Assembly: GCF_003337375.1 (NCBI RefSeq)
Contig: NZ_QPJD01000010.1
Span: 1 to 64,000 of the forward strand
Source of the DNA: Paenibacillus prosopidis
Lineage (GTDB): Bacteria; Bacillota; Bacilli; Paenibacillales; Paenibacillaceae
Length of the DNA: 64,000 nucleotides
Reading direction: 5' to 3'
A program made the translations under genes and the position numbers. Under the pieces are notes generated by a model that saw only the letters and a list, made by a program, of their open reading frames with translations, did not search any database and had not been told where the DNA came from. Positions 37,906 to 46,825 of this stretch are shown here, one piece after another (the stretch's first letter is position 1; each line of letters opens with the position of its first letter).

Positions 37906-39615
37906 ATGAGCAAAAAAAGATCATTTTTATCCATTATGCTGACTCTTGCTTTAATGCTGGCTCTATTTACTTCCACTGTTTCGGCGGCCGCTAATCAAGA
38001 TGAAAACGTGCAAAAAGTCAATCAACAAGAGAAAAGCATACAGTCTTATGTTAATGCCATGCAGCCTGGTTGGAATTTGGGTAATACATTCGACGCGTTA
38101 GGCAGCGATGAAACAGCCTGGGGCAACCCGCGCGTAACCAAGGAAATGATAAACCAGATTGCTGCTCAGGGTTTCAAAAGCATCCGTATTCCGATTACAT
38201 GGATGCAGCATGCGGGTCCTGGTCCGGACTATACAATCGATCCGGCATGGATGAACCGGGTACAGGAAGTTGTCGACTGGTCGCTGGATGCGGGGCTGTA
38301 TGTAATGATCAACCTCCACCACGACTCGTGGATGTGGGTTAACACGATGGGGACGAATCATGACCCAGTACTGGCTGAATATCAAGCGGCATGGACTCAA
38401 ATCGCTAACCATTTCAAGAAATATCCCAATAAGCTGATGTTCGAGAGCATCAACGAACCGTCATTTAACGTTGATAGGGCATCGCAATTCAAGCTGCTCG
38501 AGGAGCTAAATACGGCCTTCCACAAGATCGTAAGAGAATCCGGAGGGAAGAATGCCGTTCGTCCGCTCGTGCTGCCGACGTTATGGACAAATGCCGGGCA
38601 GGAACATTTGGACTCGCTCACCAATACGATTGCTAAACTGAACGATCCGAATTTGATTGCCACTATACATTATTATGGATTTTGGCCGTTCAGTGTAAAT
38701 ATCGCGGGCTTCACTAAATTTGACGAAACGACGAAGAACGATATCATTACAAACGCTGACCGTATCTATGATTCGCTTGTGGCCAAAGGCATTCCCGTTA
38801 TAATGGGCGAATTCGGACTGCTTGGATTTGACCAGAACACTGGTACTATCGAGCATGGCGAAATGCTGAAGTTTTTTGAGTTCTTGCTTCACTATACCCA
38901 GTCGAAGAACATTACCCACATGCTGTGGGATAATGGCCAGCATTTCAACCGCAACACATTCATGTGGGCGGACCAGGAGCTTTACGATATGATGAAAGCA
39001 AGCTGGAAAGGCCGTTCGTCCACCGCAGAAACCGATTTGATCTACATTAAGAAGGGTGCTGCTATTCAAGACGCAGTGATCAAACTGAACTTGAACGGCA
39101 ATGCGCTGAAAGCGATCCGGGCCGGAGCCGACAAGCTGCGTTTGGGTACAGATTATGAGTTGAACGGCGACGTATTGACCGTCAAGGCAAGCCTTCTCTC
39201 TAAGCTGACCGCTACAGGCCAATTCGGCGAGAATGCGGTATTGACGGCTAAATTCAACAGTGGTGCGGATTGGCACTTTGATGTGCTCTATTATGACACG
39301 CCGAAGCTGCAAAATGTTGAAGGTACGACAGGTGATTTTGCGATTCCAACAGCCTTCAACGGCGACCGTCTTGCTACAATGGAGGCCGTCTACGCTACCG
39401 GAGGTAACGCCGGACCGCAAAACTGGACTTCGTTCAAGGAGTTCGCTTACACGTTCGAGCCTTCCTACGATACGAATCAAATTAAGCTTAAACCGAACTT
39501 CTTCAATGAAGTGAATGACGGAGTAGTGCAACTGAAGTTCCACTTCTGGAGCGGTGAAATCGTCAATTATACAATTACAAAGAACGGTGCGAGCATCGTA
39601 GGAGAAGCTTCCTAG
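37906..39615 (+). CDS. Secreted GH5 endo-beta-glucanase with two C-terminal binding modules
   Basis: A 569-residue secreted enzyme. A Sec signal peptide (cleavage after VSAA, about residue 27) precedes a GH5 TIM barrel (about 40-365) whose acid/base is Glu184 in SINEPSFN and nucleophile Glu302 in IMGEFG. MQPGWNLGNTFDA is the subfamily 4 hallmark, typical of endoglucanases and xyloglucanases. An Ig-like X2 module (about 379-465) and a CBM46-like domain (about 467-569) follow, the same order as in Bacillus halodurans Cel5B. AAAGGAG lies in front of the ATG. The gene is alone, under a perfect cre site, and ends at a shared bidirectional terminator. Confidence 0.88.
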   Translation: MSKKRSFLSIMLTLALMLALFTSTVSAAANQDENVQKVNQQEKSIQSYVNAMQPGWNLGNTFDALGSDETAWGNPRVTKEMINQIAAQGFKSIRIPITWMQHAGPGPDYTIDPAWMNRVQEVVDWSLDAGLYVMINLHHDSWMWVNTMGTNHDPVLAEYQAAWTQIANHFKKYPNKLMFESINEPSFNVDRASQFKLLEELNTAFHKIVRESGGKNAVRPLVLPTLWTNAGQEHLDSLTNTIAKLNDPNLIATIHYYGFWPFSVNIAGFTKFDETTKNDIITNADRIYDSLVAKGIPVIMGEFGLLGFDQNTGTIEHGEMLKFFEFLLHYTQSKNITHMLWDNGQHFNRNTFMWADQELYDMMKASWKGRSSTAETDLIYIKKGAAIQDAVIKLNLNGNALKAIRAGADKLRLGTDYELNGDVLTVKASLLSKLTATGQFGENAVLTAKFNSGADWHFDVLYYDTPKLQNVEGTTGDFAIPTAFNGDRLATMEAVYATGGNAGPQNWTSFKEFAYTFEPSYDTNQIKLKPNFFNEVNDGVVQLKFHFWSGEIVNYTITKNGASIVGEAS

Positions 39616-39658
39616 AACTTATCCAAAATTAAACCGAAAGAAATAAGGAAATAAAGAG

Positions 39659-39705
39659 AAGGGGCTGTTCCTCAAGGTCTACGACCTTTTGGGACAGCCC
39701 CTTTT
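39659..39705. terminator. Bidirectional terminator, repeat-family hairpin
   Basis: AAGGGGCTGTTCC (39659-39671) pairs with GGGACAGCCCCTT (39691-39703) with one wobble; an inner AAGGT/ACCTT stem is conserved. It separates the convergent GH5 and oxidoreductase genes. Confidence 0.8.
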
Positions 39706-39715
39706 GGTTATGTCA

Positions 39716-40804
39716 TCATTTCCAATTTGGCAGTTCGATCGTAACTTCCCGTTTGCTCGCTGCCGAACGGAGGACGCCGTCGATGATGGCTTGATTATAT
39801 AAGATTTGCTCACCGGGGATAGGCGCCGGACGACTATCCCGAATAGCCGCGACAAAATCCCGTACTTTCTCGGCGAATAAATCAAGGCGGTGCTCGATAA
39901 TAGGAATAGTAGATTGAACATGCTGCCCCATGACGTCATGATATAGGGTCATGCTGCCGACGCTTCCATCCCAAACGCCGCTCCAAGGTCCCGAACCGGC
40001 AGAAGTGACCTTTAGGCCGCCTTCTGACCCAAGGAACATCGTAGCGCCTAATGTATCCATGTGCATAGCCCAGCTTATTTTATAATTGAGCACAATGTCG
40101 CCCTCAAGACGGATCATCGCTACGCCAAAATCCTCGACGTCAAAGCTTGCCGCCTCTTTATGATATTTAGGATTAGTGCCGAAATGATTAGACGTATACG
40201 CTGAGACGGTTAACGGTTTTGGATTTCCCAGCGCATTCAGAGCCATATCCAGCGAGTAGCAGCCAATATCGGCCATTGCACCTGCGCCGGCAAGCTCTTT
40301 GCGTATAAATGTGCCGGTAGGCATACCGCGACGTCTGCCTCCGCCCGTCTCCACGAAATATACGTTTCCTAGTTTCCCCGATTGAACGATTTCTTTAATT
40401 AAAGCCATATTAGGATCATATCTTGGCTGGAAGCCTACAGTCAGCATTTTCCCGCTGGCTTGTGCGGCTTCGACCATCTCGATCGATTGCTGTAGCGTGA
40501 CTGACATCGGCTTCTCGACCAATACATGCTTTCCTGCATGAAGAGCGTTTACAGCGGTCTCGTGATGGGCGAAGTTTGGCGTGCAAATGCTAACTCCGTC
40601 AAGGTCCAGTTCTAGCAGCCTGCGGTGATCATCGAATGCCTTTGCAAGCGGAAGCTGTTCCTGATCGATGAAAGCCTGCGCCTTGCCTTCAATGCTGTCC
40701 GCTACCGCTATGATTTCTACATTCGGCATCGATTTATAAGCTGATCCATGGGCGCGGGCGATACCGCCGCTTCCGATTATGCCAATTCGTATCGTTTTCG
40801 ACAT
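39716..40804 (-). CDS. Gfo/Idh/MocA-family oxidoreductase
   Basis: A 362-residue NAD(P)-dependent dehydrogenase, usually acting on sugars or inositols. The N-terminal Rossmann motif is IGIIGSGGIARAHGSAYKSM. The catalytic core motif is LVEKPMSVTLQQSIEMVEAA (EKP Lys) and the C-terminal sheet domain includes DIGCYSLDMALNALG. AGAGG precedes the ATG weakly. It is alone on the minus strand. The sugar it oxidises cannot be told from the sequence. Confidence 0.85.
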   Translation of the reverse strand: MSKTIRIGIIGSGGIARAHGSAYKSMPNVEIIAVADSIEGKAQAFIDQEQLPLAKAFDDHRRLLELDLDGVSICTPNFAHHETAVNALHAGKHVLVEKPMSVTLQQSIEMVEAAQASGKMLTVGFQPRYDPNMALIKEIVQSGKLGNVYFVETGGGRRRGMPTGTFIRKELAGAGAMADIGCYSLDMALNALGNPKPLTVSAYTSNHFGTNPKYHKEAASFDVEDFGVAMIRLEGDIVLNYKISWAMHMDTLGATMFLGSEGGLKVTSAGSGPWSGVWDGSVGSMTLYHDVMGQHVQSTIPIIEHRLDLFAEKVRDFVAAIRDSRPAPIPGEQILYNQAIIDGVLRSAASKREVTIELPNWK

Positions 40805-41020
40805 GGTATGTACCTCTTTTCATAATGGTATTTCTACTTTAGCACAGGGCTATGCTGCTTGAAATTGCGAGAAAAGGACATACCGACTATAAAATAATGA
40901 CAAGGCAGCTGTGAATAGAGTTGTATCTCTATCGGGGCTAAGCCCACACTGTTGCATGGCTCTGACATATACTGCTGAAAGTTGAATAATGTTAATCGAT
41001 ATTCAGAGGTGAATATAAGC

Positions 41021-41803
41021 ATGGGTAAAAATGAAACAGGCGGGGTAACGATCATAACTCCGACGATCCGTCCGGAATTTATCGATCAAGTATTTCAAAA
41101 TTATGCCCATCAAAAGTGGAGTAAGAAAGAATTAATCATTGTCATTAACAAAAACAATGTAAATATAAACTTATATAAAAATAAGGCAGTGGATTTTGCG
41201 GACGTATCCATATACAAGCTGCCAGAGAGCAAGAAGCTGGGTGCATGCCTTAATTATGCCATTTCACGTGCAAAGTACTCGTATGTTGCCAAATTCGACG
41301 ATGACGACTATTATGCTCCAAACTATATACCGGAAGCGATGAATCTTTTCTTAAGCTCCGATGCAGATGTCGTAGGAAAACGCTCTTTCTTTTTTTATTT
41401 TCCGCATCTGTCGACGTTATTACTCCGCAAATCAAAGACTCCTCCTTATAGCAGGTGCAAAAAAATTGCGGGTGCTACAATAATGTTTCATAAACGGGTA
41501 TTCCGGCGGGTTCAGTTTGCAACCCATGTACGGCAAGGCTCGGATGTTCGATTTGTCTCCGCCTGCTTAAAGAATGGTTATAAGTTGTACACAACAAGTC
41601 CTTATAATTTTGCGGCATTCCGCAGGACGAACCGGCAATCTCATACTTGGAAAGTTTCCGAGCGATCCTTATTTGCCGGCAAAAATACTAGCAGCATACG
41701 AACAAATAACTTCAAAAGCTACGTAAAAAGACCGCTGCGTAATACTCTGAAAACAATAAGTAAGGAGTTATTACCTGCGTCCTTTAATTTGAAAGAAATG
41801 TGA
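41021..41803 (+). CDS. GT2-type glycosyltransferase (fold A)
   Basis: A 260-residue glycosyltransferase. VTIITPTIRPEFIDQVFQNY starts the GT-A fold and AKFDDDDYY is the DXD-type metal/nucleotide-sugar motif. About 80 C-terminal residues (FKSYVKRPLRNTLKTISKEL) are basic and could bind a membrane or polymer. AGAGGTGA precedes ATG 41021; the frame extends 39 bases further upstream without a ribosome binding site. Small GTs of this type in Paenibacillus often modify spore coat or cell-surface polymers; the acceptor is not evident here. Confidence 0.8.
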   Translation: MGKNETGGVTIITPTIRPEFIDQVFQNYAHQKWSKKELIIVINKNNVNINLYKNKAVDFADVSIYKLPESKKLGACLNYAISRAKYSYVAKFDDDDYYAPNYIPEAMNLFLSSDADVVGKRSFFFYFPHLSTLLLRKSKTPPYSRCKKIAGATIMFHKRVFRRVQFATHVRQGSDVRFVSACLKNGYKLYTTSPYNFAAFRRTNRQSHTWKVSERSLFAGKNTSSIRTNNFKSYVKRPLRNTLKTISKELLPASFNLKEM

Positions 41804-41898
41804 TCAATTTGAATGATATTACAATGGCTATCAATCTTGCATTTTGTTACTATTTGCTTTGTATATGGTGACAGAATATGAGAAGGAGGCTGAAGTGC

Positions 41899-43347
41899 AT
41901 GATATCTACCCGTACTGAATTAATCACTTACCCGGCGCCACTTGAGGCAGTCGTCAATAATGATTTCTCCGTTCGCGTCCGATTGGAAAACGGAGTGTGG
42001 CATGAGTTGTTCCCGTATCTGGTTCCTGTGGACATGCATAATGTGCGTGAGACTTCTATGGTTTCTTTTGACTTCGAGGGTGTCGTTGAGGTGGAAGTGA
42101 CGAAGAGGGACGGCATTCTTGAGAGCGTAGATATACGTCCCAATAGCTTTGAAATCCCGTTCAATCAAATCGGGAATACCGTAACCTTCAAGCTTGACCG
42201 GCCGAGGAAGCTGTCATTCGAAGCGAATGGCGAGAGATTTCATAACCTGCATCTATTTGCAAATCCGCTCGAGACGAACGTGCCGGATCTGGAAGATCCC
42301 CGGACAATCTACATAAAACCGGGTAACCACCGGATGGAAGAGCTTGTTGCGCCGCTTACAACACCTAGTGATGGTGAAGGAGAGCTCCCAGAGATACTCT
42401 ATTTTGGACCGGGCATGCATTTTATTGAGGAAAAGATATTGCGAATCCCTTCTGGCAAGACGGTATATATCGCCGGAGGCGCTATGGTAGTGGGCTCAAT
42501 GATATGCGACCACGTAGAAGACGTTACGATCAGGGGACGCGGAATCGTTTATTTAACGAATATCGAGAAGACAACGTATTTGCGAACCGTACAAATCGAT
42601 TTCTCACGCAACATTACGGTGGAGGGCATCATTTCTGTGGATCCCCCTCACTACAGCATTCATCTTGGGAAGTCGGAGCATGTTCATATCAGCAATTTCA
42701 AGACGTTCAGTACACGCGGGTGGTCTGACGGAATTGATATGATGTCCTGCTCATATGTAAATATCGACGACGTGTTTCTTCGCACATCCGACGATTGTAT
42801 CGCGATCTATGGAAGCCGAGGGATTTTTTATGGGGATAGTACGAATATTTCTGTGAGAAATTCAGTGTTATGGGCGGATGTCGCGCATCCGATGATGATC
42901 GGCGTCCACGGGGATCACGAGCATGATGGAGACATTATTGAGAACATCGTCTTCGATAACATTGATATTTTGGAGCACCATGAGCCTCAGGATGGCTATT
43001 GGGGCTGTATGACCATTAATGCCGCCGACAAAAATACCGTCAGGAATGTTACATATAAGAATATCCGGGTAGAGCAATTTGAGCTTGGGCGGCTTATCGA
43101 TATACGCGTCTTTCAAAATCCGAAATATAATCCTAGCCCCGGCAACAGAGTGGAAAATATCCGGTTTGAAAATATCGAGTTTAACGGAATATGCGAAAAT
43201 CCGTCTGTTATCGAGGGCTTTGACGGGGATCGGATCGTTGATGGGATCACGATTGAGAATTTCAGAATCAACGGCATACAGGTGACAGATGCGCTATCGG
43301 GAAATATTCAAGTAGGGAAATATGTCAATAACGTTGTTGTAAAATGA
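41899..43347 (+). CDS. Beta-helix glycosidase, GH28/GH49-like
   Basis: A 482-residue protein. Residues about 1-170 form a beta-rich N-terminal domain as in GH49-type enzymes, and the rest is a right-handed parallel beta-helix with repeated VXIXN-type rungs. The candidate catalytic acids stand in SDGIDMMS (Asp277, Asp280) and RTSDDCIAIYG (Asp298, Asp299), the arrangement of GH28/GH49 inverting enzymes. No signal peptide is seen, so it acts in the cytoplasm on imported oligosaccharides, perhaps pectic or glucan-derived. AAGGAGG precedes ATG 41899; an ATG 21 bases upstream lies before that site. Confidence 0.75.
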   Translation: MISTRTELITYPAPLEAVVNNDFSVRVRLENGVWHELFPYLVPVDMHNVRETSMVSFDFEGVVEVEVTKRDGILESVDIRPNSFEIPFNQIGNTVTFKLDRPRKLSFEANGERFHNLHLFANPLETNVPDLEDPRTIYIKPGNHRMEELVAPLTTPSDGEGELPEILYFGPGMHFIEEKILRIPSGKTVYIAGGAMVVGSMICDHVEDVTIRGRGIVYLTNIEKTTYLRTVQIDFSRNITVEGIISVDPPHYSIHLGKSEHVHISNFKTFSTRGWSDGIDMMSCSYVNIDDVFLRTSDDCIAIYGSRGIFYGDSTNISVRNSVLWADVAHPMMIGVHGDHEHDGDIIENIVFDNIDILEHHEPQDGYWGCMTINAADKNTVRNVTYKNIRVEQFELGRLIDIRVFQNPKYNPSPGNRVENIRFENIEFNGICENPSVIEGFDGDRIVDGITIENFRINGIQVTDALSGNIQVGKYVNNVVVK

Positions 43348-43402
43348 TAATTGATAGTGTCAATACAAAAAGTCGGTAACGACTGCATAAGCTTCGAAAT
43401 GC

Positions 43403-43457
43403 AAAGGAGGAAATCCGGCGTCTCATGGCAGATGTCTAGTTTCCTCCTTTCTTTTTT
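43403..43457 (+). terminator. Terminator of the beta-helix glycosidase gene
   Basis: AAAGGAGGAAA (43403-43413) pairs exactly with TTTCCTCCTTT (43440-43450) across a long loop, followed by CTTTTTT. Confidence 0.75.
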
Positions 43458-43548
43458 CATTTCTAAATGCTGCTGCGGCTGATATACTAAATGGAAAGGT
43501 CTGGTATAAATGCATAAGGGCACGTTTTGATTAGTGGAGGGAAATAAA

Positions 43549-43806
43549 TTGATACAAGTCATAAACACCATATTTATGGGACTTATTATATCAGGAATAT
43601 TAAATCAGAAAACAACGATCAACAGTATGAGAGCGATAAAAATAATAATTATCTTACTTGTTTGTTCAATGTACTTTTTTCTGTATTCACTAACGCCTAA
43701 TCTGATTATGATTTTTGGTCCGGGGGCTTGTTTAGTTATTTATTCATACATTGATTACGGACTTAAAAAACACTTAAAAAGTGAAGAAATATTTAAAGAT
43801 CAATAG
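43549..43806 (+). CDS. Small three-helix membrane protein, copy 1
   Basis: The TTG start at 43549 stands 7 bases behind GGAGGG and opens an 85-residue protein with three hydrophobic segments (VINTIFMGLIISGIL, IIIILLVCSMYFFLYSL, IMIFGPGACLVIYSYI) and a basic tail. A close paralogue with the same ribosome binding site and TTG start lies at 47198-47446. I do not recognise the family. It is the first gene of the AT-rich array that runs to 48025. Confidence 0.65.
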   Translation: MIQVINTIFMGLIISGILNQKTTINSMRAIKIIIILLVCSMYFFLYSLTPNLIMIFGPGACLVIYSYIDYGLKKHLKSEEIFKDQ

Positions 43807-43882
43807 CGAATCAGGAGGAACCAGGTAAAATTTACTCGGGTCATACAAAGTTTGTTTAATCAATTACTGAAAGGTGGATTTT

Positions 43883-44359
43883 ATGATTACCTTTGAAAAA
43901 GAGAATAATAAATTCAACTTTAGAGTTGCTGGAATCGCAATTCATGATAATCGAATATTACTACATACAACATTGAAAGATGATTTTTGGAATCTCCCAG
44001 GTGGACGGGTTGAATTTAATGAATCGACAGACCTAACAATCTTAAGGGAAATTAAAGAAGAGCTTGATATTGAAGTCCGAATCGAAGAATTACTCTTTGT
44101 TAACGAAGATTTCTTTGAATATGACGGAAAGAAATATCATGAAATCTGTTTTTATTATTTAATTACATTTCCATTGGGACATGAAATTATAAGGATTGAT
44201 GATGAGTTTTACGGAATAGAAGATGAAGGAAGACTTATTTTTAAGTGGTTTCTCATTGATCAATTGATAGAATTAAATGTCTACCCTGAAATCTTAAGAA
44301 CCGAGTTACTTAAATTGAAGGCAAATAATCAAATACATCATTTTGTGAATCATCAATAA
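43883..44359 (+). CDS. Nudix hydrolase 1 of the array
   Basis: A 158-residue Nudix protein that would cleave a nucleoside diphosphate linked to another group. The Nudix box reads GGRVEFNESTDLTILREIKEEL, with the catalytic Glu cluster in REIKEE complete. AAGGTGG stands 5 bases before ATG 43883. The gene is AT-rich compared with the flanking sugar genes and is followed by a hairpin-rich repeat. Its substrate cannot be read from the sequence. Confidence 0.85.
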   Translation: MITFEKENNKFNFRVAGIAIHDNRILLHTTLKDDFWNLPGGRVEFNESTDLTILREIKEELDIEVRIEELLFVNEDFFEYDGKKYHEICFYYLITFPLGHEIIRIDDEFYGIEDEGRLIFKWFLIDQLIELNVYPEILRTELLKLKANNQIHHFVNHQ

Positions 44360-44420
44360 CGAACTTTGTGGGAGATAAACAGAATTTATAAACAAGATTA
44401 TATTGGAAGCTGATCAAAAA

Positions 44421-44485
44421 AGGCAGTAACTGCGTATAACACCGTTTTCACGCTGCAATTGCTATCGCTCCGTGGTCTGAAGATG
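44421..44485 (+). repeat. Array junction repeat A (left-type module)
   Basis: AGGCAGTAACTGCG precedes TAACACCGTTTTCACGC (44437-44453), then a loop region and CTCCGTGGTC. The TAACACCG-TTCACGC block recurs at 45040, 46457 and 46845, each time just after a gene stop and before a hairpin. Confidence 0.65.
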
Positions 44486-44513
44486 ATTTTTTGAAGAACA
44501 GGGGACTGATAAT

Positions 44514-45008
44514 ATGTTCTATGTAAATTCAAGGGCAATTATTGAGAGAATCTCAAATCAAGAAACTGAAATAGTAATCCAATGCAGAACAAAGATAAAT
44601 GAACCATTAAAAATTGAATTACCAGGTGGCAGAATAGAACCATTTGAGTCATTAACTGATGCCTTGAAACGGGAAGTTAAAGAAGAAACCGGATTAGATA
44701 TTTATGAAATAGAAGGTGAAGATACGCGGATAGATACAGTAGGAATAAATTCTAATTTTGAAGTTGAATGTATACGACCATTTGCAGCTTATCAGACGAT
44801 TAAAGGGCCGATTGATTCGGTGGGATATTATTTTAGATGCAAGGCAGAAGGGGTATTAGTACCAACCGGTGACGAAACAACGAATATCAAATGGATTAAT
44901 CTACGAGAATTAAATAAATTAATAAATGATGATCCAATGCAATTTTCAGACGTAGATCGGGCTGGAATACTATATTATTTGAAACAATCACTCGAAGGGA
45001 ATTATTGA
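44514..45008 (+). CDS. Nudix hydrolase 2 of the array
   Basis: A 164-residue Nudix protein. The box is GGRIEPFESLTDALKREVKE continuing ETGLDI, with all metal-binding Glu present. AGGGGA stands 8 bases before the ATG. It is only distantly similar to the first Nudix protein of the array, so the two are not a recent duplication. The Nudix, GNAT and unknown-small-gene mix is typical of gene-cassette arrays. Confidence 0.85.
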   Translation: MFYVNSRAIIERISNQETEIVIQCRTKINEPLKIELPGGRIEPFESLTDALKREVKEETGLDIYEIEGEDTRIDTVGINSNFEVECIRPFAAYQTIKGPIDSVGYYFRCKAEGVLVPTGDETTNIKWINLRELNKLINDDPMQFSDVDRAGILYYLKQSLEGNY

Positions 45009-45022
45009 AGGATAACTCGAAG

Positions 45023-45210
45023 AAGGTATTGACATCAGCTAACACCGTATTTACGCATCGGGTTAACGCCCTCGGTCCGCAAGAAGCTATTTTAAAAGGG
45101 AGTAATTTCAGGGGACAACCCTGCGAGGCTAAGAGCTGAATCACCCGTTCCCTTTAGTCAATTAAGACTCTCGGGTTCGTGAATACAAGAACGTTAGCTG
45201 AAATACGAAG
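45023..45210 (+). repeat. Array junction repeat B (complete left and right modules)
   Basis: This is the most complete junction. The left module has TAACACCGTATTTACGC (45040-45056), the short hairpin GGG-TTAAC-GCCC and CTCGGTCCGCAAGA. The right module has CACCCG (45142-45147) pairing with TCGGGT (45171-45176), followed by GAATACAAGAACGTTAGCTG (45181-45200) and ACGAAG. Its right motif reappears after the next gene. Confidence 0.65.
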
Positions 45211-45231
45211 CTTATTAAGTGGGTGATCTCA

Positions 45232-45735
45232 GTGGAGCAGTTAGAAACAAAACTTTCAATAAGACGTGCACAATTTGATGAAGCCTCAATAGTATTAAGC
45301 CTCTGGCAGATGTCTGCCAGATGGCTTAACTCAAAAGGGATTTATCAATGGAGACCCGAGTATTTTAATCTAGATAAAGTCATTAAATTTATGAATAACG
45401 GTTCGGATGTATACCTTGCAGAATTAAACAATGAATTTGTAGGGACTTATATTTTAACATGGTCAGATCCATTCATCTGGAAAGAACTTGATAACTTAGA
45501 ATCTGGATACATACATAAATTTGCAGTTAATAGAGATTATCAAGGTTTTAGAATAGGTAGCTTTCTTCTAAAATCAGCTGAAGAACAAATTAAATTGAAA
45601 AGGAAGACATTAATAAGACTTGATTGTATGGCAGATAACATACGACTCAATCAGTACTATAAGGACAATGGATTCAATTTTATAAGAAGAATTAATGGAG
45701 AAGGCTGGAGTGCTAATTTATATGAGAAAAAGTGA
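45232..45735 (+). CDS. GNAT N-acetyltransferase of the array
   Basis: A 167-residue acetyl-CoA-dependent transferase of the GNAT fold. The acetyl-CoA motif is NRDYQGFRIGSFLLKSAEEQ (the R/Q-x-x-G-x-G/A loop), and FVGTYILTW and LDCMADNIRLNQYYKDNGF are further family strands. I chose GTG 45232, 6 bases from GGGTGA; a GTG 9 bases earlier is the alternative. It is flanked by two copies of the GAATACAAGAAC-TTA motif, as expected for one cassette. The acceptor is unknown. Confidence 0.85.
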   Translation: MEQLETKLSIRRAQFDEASIVLSLWQMSARWLNSKGIYQWRPEYFNLDKVIKFMNNGSDVYLAELNNEFVGTYILTWSDPFIWKELDNLESGYIHKFAVNRDYQGFRIGSFLLKSAEEQIKLKRKTLIRLDCMADNIRLNQYYKDNGFNFIRRINGEGWSANLYEKK

Positions 45736-45738
45736 TTT

Positions 45739-45808
45739 GCGCCCGGTTCTTTAGACCTTAAGGTGGTAGGGCGTCGAGAATACAAGAACATTATACGACA
45801 GACCGAAG
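45739..45808 (+). repeat. Array junction repeat E (right-type module only)
   Basis: GCGCCC (45739-45744) pairs with GGGCGT (45769-45774), then GAATACAAGAACATTATACG (45778-45797) and CCGAAG. The order stem, GAATACAAGAAC, RTTA, CGAAG equals the right half of repeat B. Confidence 0.6.
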
Positions 45809-45863
45809 TTTTTATTAAAAAGTTATTCAAGAACTCATTCAAGATGAGAAGAGTATAAACCCT

Positions 45864-46079
45864 ATGACATACATAGAACTACGTAACCGTATGGCAGATT
45901 TTTTAAGACATAACTGGCAAGCAATATTACTAATTCTGTATGAGGAAATTGTTGGGTACGGTCTGTATCAAGAAAGGGTAGGAGCAACAGAAAACGCAGT
46001 CAAGAGAAATCTATTTAAGATTGGGAAATCGACATCAGGAACATATCAACGTTATGAGAAATCATTGCAAGACATCTAA
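45864..46079 (+). CDS. Small hypothetical protein of the array (71 residues)
   Basis: The frame starts at ATG 45864 and encodes 71 mostly helical, charged residues (MTYIELRNRMADFLRHNWQA onwards). It has no clear membrane segment and no recognised motif. GAGAAGAG lies about 11 bases upstream as a weak ribosome binding site. The next gene follows after 24 bases with its own strong site, so the two may form one cassette. Confidence 0.55.
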   Translation: MTYIELRNRMADFLRHNWQAILLILYEEIVGYGLYQERVGATENAVKRNLFKIGKSTSGTYQRYEKSLQDI

Positions 46080-46103
46080 TAGAACATACTTGGAGGAAGG
46101 TAA

Positions 46104-46433
46104 ATGGACGATTTTACAAAAACCAGAGTAACAAAAATTATGGAAAAGTACGTGGGAACAAAAATTCCAAAACATCTTCAAAATCAAATAAAAATAACAT
46201 TCAAGATAAGAGGAAATAATGTCACGCTGCTGGAAGAAAGACCCGCTTATATTGGTGAAGGATGGACTCAACTAGACATCGCTCAATTTAGATTGGATCA
46301 AAACAAATGGAAAGTCTATTGGAGAGACAGTAAACATAAGTGGCATTGGGTAGATGATATTAAACCTGATGAAGATTTTGAAAAACAATTGAAGATAGTG
46401 GACAAGGACAATAGAGGACTTTTCTGGGGTTAA
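46104..46433 (+). CDS. DUF3024-like protein of the array
   Basis: A 109-residue protein. GNNVTLLEERPAYIGEGWTQ, then IAQFRLDQNKWKVYWRDSKHKWHWVD resembles the DUF3024 family of small bacterial proteins of unknown function. GGAGGAAGG is well placed before the ATG. It is followed directly by junction repeat C. Confidence 0.7.
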   Translation: MDDFTKTRVTKIMEKYVGTKIPKHLQNQIKITFKIRGNNVTLLEERPAYIGEGWTQLDIAQFRLDQNKWKVYWRDSKHKWHWVDDIKPDEDFEKQLKIVDKDNRGLFWG

Positions 46434-46440
46434 TCGGCGA

Positions 46441-46534
46441 AGGCAAAGACTTCTCATAACACCGCATTCAAGGGTAGGGCCAGCTAACGCTGACCCTCGG
46501 CCCGCAGAGGGAATTCGGGGAAGCGGATTCAGCG
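46441..46534 (+). repeat. Array junction repeat C (left-type module)
   Basis: TAACACCGCATTCA (46457-46470) is followed by the hairpin GGGCCAGC-TAAC-GCTGACCC (46477-46496), CTCGGCCCGCAGA and GGAAGCGGATTCAGCG (46519-46534). The last block returns in repeat D as GGAAGCTGATTCAGCG. Confidence 0.65.
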
Positions 46535-46550
46535 ATTAAACAATTTACCG

Positions 46551-46817
46551 ATGATACAGAACTCATGCCTAGACACGAAAGCTTTATTTTCGTATCTACA
46601 CCCGGAAATCAGAGAGATTGTTTGGACAGATTATCTAATTAAATACTACAACATTTATTATAAGGATCTTAGAAGGCATGATGCATTAGGAGACAGTATC
46701 TTAATTGGACGAATCTTTTTGAGAATATTAGAAGAGTTTAAAGCTAGAAACATCAACGACATTGATTTAATTGAACCAGTACTCGTAAAGAGATTTCAAA
46801 TCAAACCACTAGTGTGA
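46551..46817 (+). pseudogene. Probable C-terminal fragment of a DnaQ-like exonuclease
   Basis: An 88-residue frame with no ribosome binding site. It contains CLDTKALFSYLHPEIRE and LRRHDALGDSILIGRIFLRI; the latter fits the ExoIII motif (H-x-A-x-x-D) of DnaQ-type 3'-5' exonucleases. The first metal-binding motif (DxE) is missing, so the protein cannot be a complete nuclease. It starts directly after junction repeat C, as if the cassette boundary cut the gene. The family call is tentative. Confidence 0.45.
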
Positions 46818-46825
46818 GTTGCTTA

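Noticed and set aside
38581-39543. 320-codon minus-strand open frame opposite the GH5 gene
   Set aside because: The plus strand encodes a complete GH5 enzyme with both catalytic Glu residues; the antisense frame shows no domain.
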